DNA of 7,725 nt. Origin: Smithellaceae bacterium (GTDB lineage: Bacteria; Desulfobacterota; Syntrophia; Syntrophales; JAQULV01). Positions 5,356 to 7,725 of the stretch are shown here, in pieces. Location of the stretch: positions 1 through 7,725 of the forward strand of contig JAQULV010000047.1 in the NCBI GenBank assembly GCA_028718405.1. The letters run 5' to 3'. Every line of letters begins with the position of its first letter. Within the stretch, counting starts at the first letter, position 1. The notes below the pieces were generated by a model. It made no database searches and had not been told where the DNA came from. It was given only the letters and a program-made list of their open reading frames with translations. The translations under genes and the position numbers were made by a program.

Positions 5356-5415
5356 AAAGGATTATATCGCCCCTGCGCAACGGGGGTCAAGCAGCCACGC
5401 GCGATAAAATCCTTT
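5356..5415. repeat. 15-bp inverted repeat in the divergent promoter region
   Basis: Arms 5356-5370 and 5401-5415 match in 14 of 15 positions as an inverted repeat (core GCGATAWAATCC), with 45 nt between equivalent positions. The left arm contains the selenoprotein -10 box. The right arm gives TAAAAT (5405-5410) on the plus strand, a possible -10 for the lipoprotein gene, though no good -35 goes with it. It may be a two-site operator or a pair of mirrored promoter elements. Confidence 0.55.
5361..5390 (-). promoter_or_regulatory. Sigma-70 promoter of the selenoprotein gene
   Basis: On the minus strand TTGACC (5390-5385), an 18-nt spacer and a perfect TATAAT (5366-5361). The start of transcription would be near 5354, about 50 nt before the ATG at 5304. 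A dedicated promoter shows the gene is expressed alone. Confidence 0.8.
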
Positions 5416-5477
5416 GCGCGGTTACAAAAAAAAATATATTAGTTCTTTATATAGTCTTGCTACAGGGAAGCGTCGAG

Positions 5478-6323
5478 ATGGTTGAGTCTGGAATGAGGGT
5501 AACATCTTTCGGTAAAAAGATACGCTTCATATTGGTGCTGCTCGTAGTATCGCCGCTGGCACTTCTTGGGGGATGCTTTCCGCTGCCTGAGCATATCAGG
5601 GATATTCAGGAACTGACGCAGGATAATTCCGCCTACGTCACCGACGGAGACAGGTATCTCATCTCTGCCGCGGAGCAGGAGAAGCTGGACCAGCGCTATG
5701 ATGATATCTTCTTTTCGGTTTGGCACGTGCAGCAATCTGCATACGGCAAGGACGATACGGCAAGATACTTCTCTTATTACAAGAGTAACCTCGGCTACGG
5801 GAAAAACGGCCGCAGGTATAAGAAGATCTGGATCCGCAGGATTACGGCGAATGCCTTCCTGCAGAACTATCCGAACCGCACCTTCAACGCCATCACCGTC
5901 ACCAATGCCGATATCAGGTATCTCCCCACCTACGATCCCCATTACATGAGCAAGAATCTTTCGGTGAGAGGCTTTCCCTTCGACAACCTTCAGATCTCGC
6001 TCGTCGCCGCCAACACTCCTTTACGCGTATCTCATATCACACGGGACGGTCGCTGGTACCTGGCGGAGACAAGTTTCGCCTTTGGGTGGATCCCTTCCCG
6101 TGCCGTCGCGAGGGTGGATGAGAGTTTCATGGCGTCCTGGGAAAAGAAGCCCTACGCCGTCATCGTAAAGGACAAATTTCCCCTTCGCGATGCCAAGGGC
6201 AAGCTTCTCTTCACAGCCCGTTTGGGATCAATGTTTCCGCTCCGGGAAGAAAAAGAAGATATGCTGCGGATCGCGGCGGCAGGATCGGGAAAAATGGTTT
6301 TGCTCGCGAGCAGGAAATTCTGA
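5478..6323 (+). CDS. SH3b-domain lipoprotein, N-terminal part of a frameshifted NlpC/P60 peptidase
   Basis: From ATG 5478 the frame gives 281 residues. The signal peptide is basic (GKKIRF), then hydrophobic (ILVLLVVSPLALL), then a lipobox LGGC with Cys33, so the protein is probably a lipoprotein exported to the periplasm. Residues about 45-125 look like the stabilising N-terminal domain of the SH3b/NlpC family. A first SH3b-like domain follows (ADIRYLPTYDP... to FGWIPSRAVA, about 145-215), then a second (YAVIVKDKFPLRDAKGK... onward). The catalytic domain is missing: the frame ends with TGA at 6321-6323 and continues in the -1 frame. AGGGA (5464-5468) is 9 nt before ATG 5478; the ATG at 5493 is an alternative. 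Starts up to 5319 would cover the divergent promoter and are less likely. Confidence 0.75.
   Translation: MVESGMRVTSFGKKIRFILVLLVVSPLALLGGCFPLPEHIRDIQELTQDNSAYVTDGDRYLISAAEQEKLDQRYDDIFFSVWHVQQSAYGKDDTARYFSYYKSNLGYGKNGRRYKKIWIRRITANAFLQNYPNRTFNAITVTNADIRYLPTYDPHYMSKNLSVRGFPFDNLQISLVAANTPLRVSHITRDGRWYLAETSFAFGWIPSRAVARVDESFMASWEKKPYAVIVKDKFPLRDAKGKLLFTARLGSMFPLREEKEDMLRIAAAGSGKMVLLASRKF
6287..6293 (+). other. G GGA AAA slippery heptamer at the frame break
   Basis: In the frame of the lipoprotein gene the bases read G GGA AAA, a classic X XXY YYZ heptamer. A -1 slip here leads straight into the open frame of the NlpC/P60 domain (reading ...GKNGFAREQEILIPKEN...). A 12-nt perfect palindrome (6301-6312) 7 nt downstream could form a small hairpin. 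A one-base deletion or a sequencing error anywhere in about 6287-6312 would look the same. Confidence 0.35.
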
Positions 6324-6373
6324 TCCCCAAAGAGAATGCCGCACCGAAGCCGCTACGCTTCACCACTTCGAAC

Positions 6374-6874
6374 GTGGCCCGCTTGGCCAACGAGCTACTT
6401 GGCGAACCTTACGGCTGGGGAGGGCTGAATCAAAATCGCGACTGCTCGGCCCTGACGATGGATATCTTCAGCCCCTTCGGCCTCTGGTTGCCGCGCAACT
6501 CCGGTGATCAGGCCCATCTCGGCGGGACCTTCTACGATCTTTCCAACCTTCCCGCCGCGGAGAAGAACGAGTTGATCCGCAGCAAAGGAGTACCTTATGC
6601 GACGCTTCTCTGGCGCAAGGGACACATCATGCTCTACATCGGAGAGTCCCAAGGACGGATCCTCATCTTCCATAACTTCTGGGGAATAAGGATAAAGGAC
6701 GCCAACGGCAAGGTGGGCAAGATGATCTTCGGCCGTGCCGCCATCACGACGCTGCGGCCCGGCGCCGAGTTTTACAGCGACAACGAGGAAGACAATCCCT
6801 TGGACGGCATTATGGGGATGACGCTTCTGATTCCACCGCCCCGTCATCCCGATCCCTTCGAGAATATGGGCTAG
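6374..6874 (+). CDS. NlpC/P60 cysteine peptidase domain, C-terminal part of the split gene
   Basis: The fragment has 166 residues from GTG 6374. LGEPYGWGG (9-17) leads to the catalytic Cys24 in DCSALTMD. His84 is in KGHIMLYIGE, and His100 in IFHNFWG is the third active-site residue. NlpC/P60 enzymes cut peptidoglycan stem peptides, mostly the gamma-D-Glu to diamino-acid bond. GTG 6374 is not a believable start: it has no SD, and the frame stays open upstream and encodes ILIPKENAAPKPLRFTTSNVA, the usual linker of the family. So this is the second half of the gene starting at 5478, joined by a -1 frameshift near 6287-6312. The intact protein would have about 465 residues. All three active-site residues are kept. 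Its stop overlaps the stop of the convergent synthetase gene. Confidence 0.8.
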   Translation: MARLANELLGEPYGWGGLNQNRDCSALTMDIFSPFGLWLPRNSGDQAHLGGTFYDLSNLPAAEKNELIRSKGVPYATLLWRKGHIMLYIGESQGRILIFHNFWGIRIKDANGKVGKMIFGRAAITTLRPGAEFYSDNEEDNPLDGIMGMTLLIPPPRHPDPFENMG

Positions 6875-7725
6875 CTGTTTCTACCGTCGTAGTAAGCGGC
6901 AACCTTCGCCAACGCTTTGATGGCCTGGTCGGGAGCAGAGTAGGACATGATCCCGGCATCATCCAGATAATCGACGGGGTTCACCTCCATCTTTTCATCA
7001 AAGGCCATGATATCGATTACCGGGATGATCGGTTTTCCGTATCGGTGCACCTGCTCGACGAGCAATCTTATGAGTTTCATCTCCGCTGCGATGGTGAGCC
7101 GCGCGGCGCGCTCGGCGTCCTTGGCGGGGATCACCGGCGAGGCCATCCATCGCTGGGCCTTGATGGAAGCGTAACCGAGTCCCAGCATCAGGATTGCGTC
7201 CATGCCTCCGTTCTCGATAAGCACCCCGATCGATTCAGCGATCACGTCGACACTATCAGGAGCGACGAGATCGACGGGATTCCTCCTGCTCCAGAAGGGG
7301 GGCAGAATCTTATCCAGCCTGGCCACCACTTTTTCATCCAGAGGGGCGACCTGCAGGCCGCCGGAGGAACACATGTCGGTGGCAATAACACCCCACCCTC
7401 CGCCCAACGTCACGATGCCCACCTTCTTTCCCGCCGGGGCCGGTTGCGACAGGAACATCCCGGCCACATCAACCATCTCGTCCATCGTTTCGACGTCTAC
7501 GATTCCCGTCTGGCGGCACATGTTCCTGAAGATCGCGTCATCGCCGGAGAGCGCCCCCGTATGGGATCTCGCCGCCAATGCCCCAGAGGGTGTCGCCCCA
7601 CCCTTGAGCAAAAGCAGCGGCTTGCGGGCGGCGATTCTCTTGGCCGCCGTGAAGAAACGCTCACCATCCCTCACCCCTTCGATGTACAGGCAGATGACCT
7701 TCGTCTCGATGTCATCCTCCAAAAG
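6871..7725 (-). CDS. ADP-forming acyl/acetyl-CoA synthetase, 3' part (cut by the window edge)
   Basis: About 284 residues are visible; the gene continues past 7725, where the CoA-binding Rossmann domain should lie. The start seen at 7722 is only a TTG inside an open frame. ETKVICLYIEG (6-16), KPLLLLKGG (34-42) and AARSHTGALSGDD (50-62, with His54 the expected phospho-His) are typical of succinyl-CoA-synthetase-like ADP-forming acyl-CoA synthetases. VGIVTLGGGWGVIATD and NPVDLV follow in the usual order. The enzyme links acyl-CoA and ADP plus phosphate with acid, CoA and ATP, and serves energy conservation in anaerobes. Whether an ATP-grasp beta part is fused cannot be seen; this C-terminus ends after the ligase-CoA region, so the ATP-grasp part is N-terminal or separate. 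The substrate is unknown. TAG (6873-6871) shares CTAG with the stop of the NlpC/P60 gene. Confidence 0.85.
   Translation of the reverse strand, partial: LLEDDIETKVICLYIEGVRDGERFFTAAKRIAARKPLLLLKGGATPSGALAARSHTGALSGDDAIFRNMCRQTGIVDVETMDEMVDVAGMFLSQPAPAGKKVGIVTLGGGWGVIATDMCSSGGLQVAPLDEKVVARLDKILPPFWSRRNPVDLVAPDSVDVIAESIGVLIENGGMDAILMLGLGYASIKAQRWMASPVIPAKDAERAARLTIAAEMKLIRLLVEQVHRYGKPIIPVIDIMAFDEKMEVNPVDYLDDAGIMSYSAPDQAIKALAKVAAYYDGRNS

Noticed and set aside
5187..5390. Minus-strand ORF of 67 residues
   Set aside because: It is in another frame of the selenoprotein gene and starts inside its promoter; the product is Arg/Pro-rich with no family features.
5319..5477. Upstream extension of the SH3b lipoprotein frame
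   Set aside because: It covers the selenoprotein promoter and puts 53 residues before the signal peptide; the signal peptide should be at the N-terminus.
1..7725. tRNA, rRNA, CRISPR array, insertion sequence or attachment site
   Set aside because: Nothing with the needed structure was seen: no cloverleaf, no regularly spaced repeats, no transposase or integrase motif. This was read by eye only.

Overview
The window looks like chromosomal DNA of an anaerobic, selenium-using bacterium. A Deltaproteobacterium (Desulfobacterota, Syntrophus/Geobacter-like) is my best guess. The reasons are a desulforedoxin-type metal site, a MOFRL-type glycerate kinase, an ADP-forming acyl-CoA synthetase, a nitroreductase-fold protein, and a gene that makes sense only if UGA is read as selenocysteine (Sec). 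The taxonomic call is inference; there is no rRNA or other marker here.

Left part (1-950, minus strand): two small, very Lys/Ala-rich histone-H1-like genes lie in tandem. The upstream one (512-814) is a pure low-complexity basic protein. The downstream one (118-408) joins an N-terminal Cys4 desulforedoxin-like knuckle to the same kind of basic tail, and a clear intrinsic terminator follows it. A promoter-like region with a 9-bp inverted repeat and strong A/T tracts precedes the pair.

Middle-left (960-3660, minus strand): a three-gene operon runs nitroreductase, alpha/beta hydrolase, GT4 glycosyltransferase. It starts at an almost perfect sigma-70 promoter (3630-3658). The first two genes abut as TAGATG, and 9 nt separate the second and third. 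A divergent promoter drives a full-length glycerate 2-kinase on the plus strand (3744-5054).

Middle-right (5055-5480): conventional ORF calling leaves this stretch empty. On the minus strand it holds a 71-codon glutaredoxin-like gene with two in-frame UGA codons, one in a U-P-Y-T active site and one in a C-terminal U-G-V-stop. Each UGA is followed at the right distance by a small hairpin with a GU-containing apical loop, like a bacterial SECIS. It has a strong RBS and a sigma-70 promoter with a perfect TATAAT. I regard this hidden double-Sec protein as the most interesting item in the window.

Right part (5478-6874, plus strand): a lipoprotein with SH3b-type domains and an NlpC/P60 peptidase domain is split by a -1 frameshift. 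A G GGA AAA slippery heptamer sits in the right frame near the break, so the cause may be recoding, mutation or sequencing error. The window ends with the 3' part of an ADP-forming acyl-CoA synthetase gene on the minus strand. Its stop codon overlaps that of the peptidase in a shared CTAG.

No tRNA, rRNA, CRISPR array or insertion sequence was seen.
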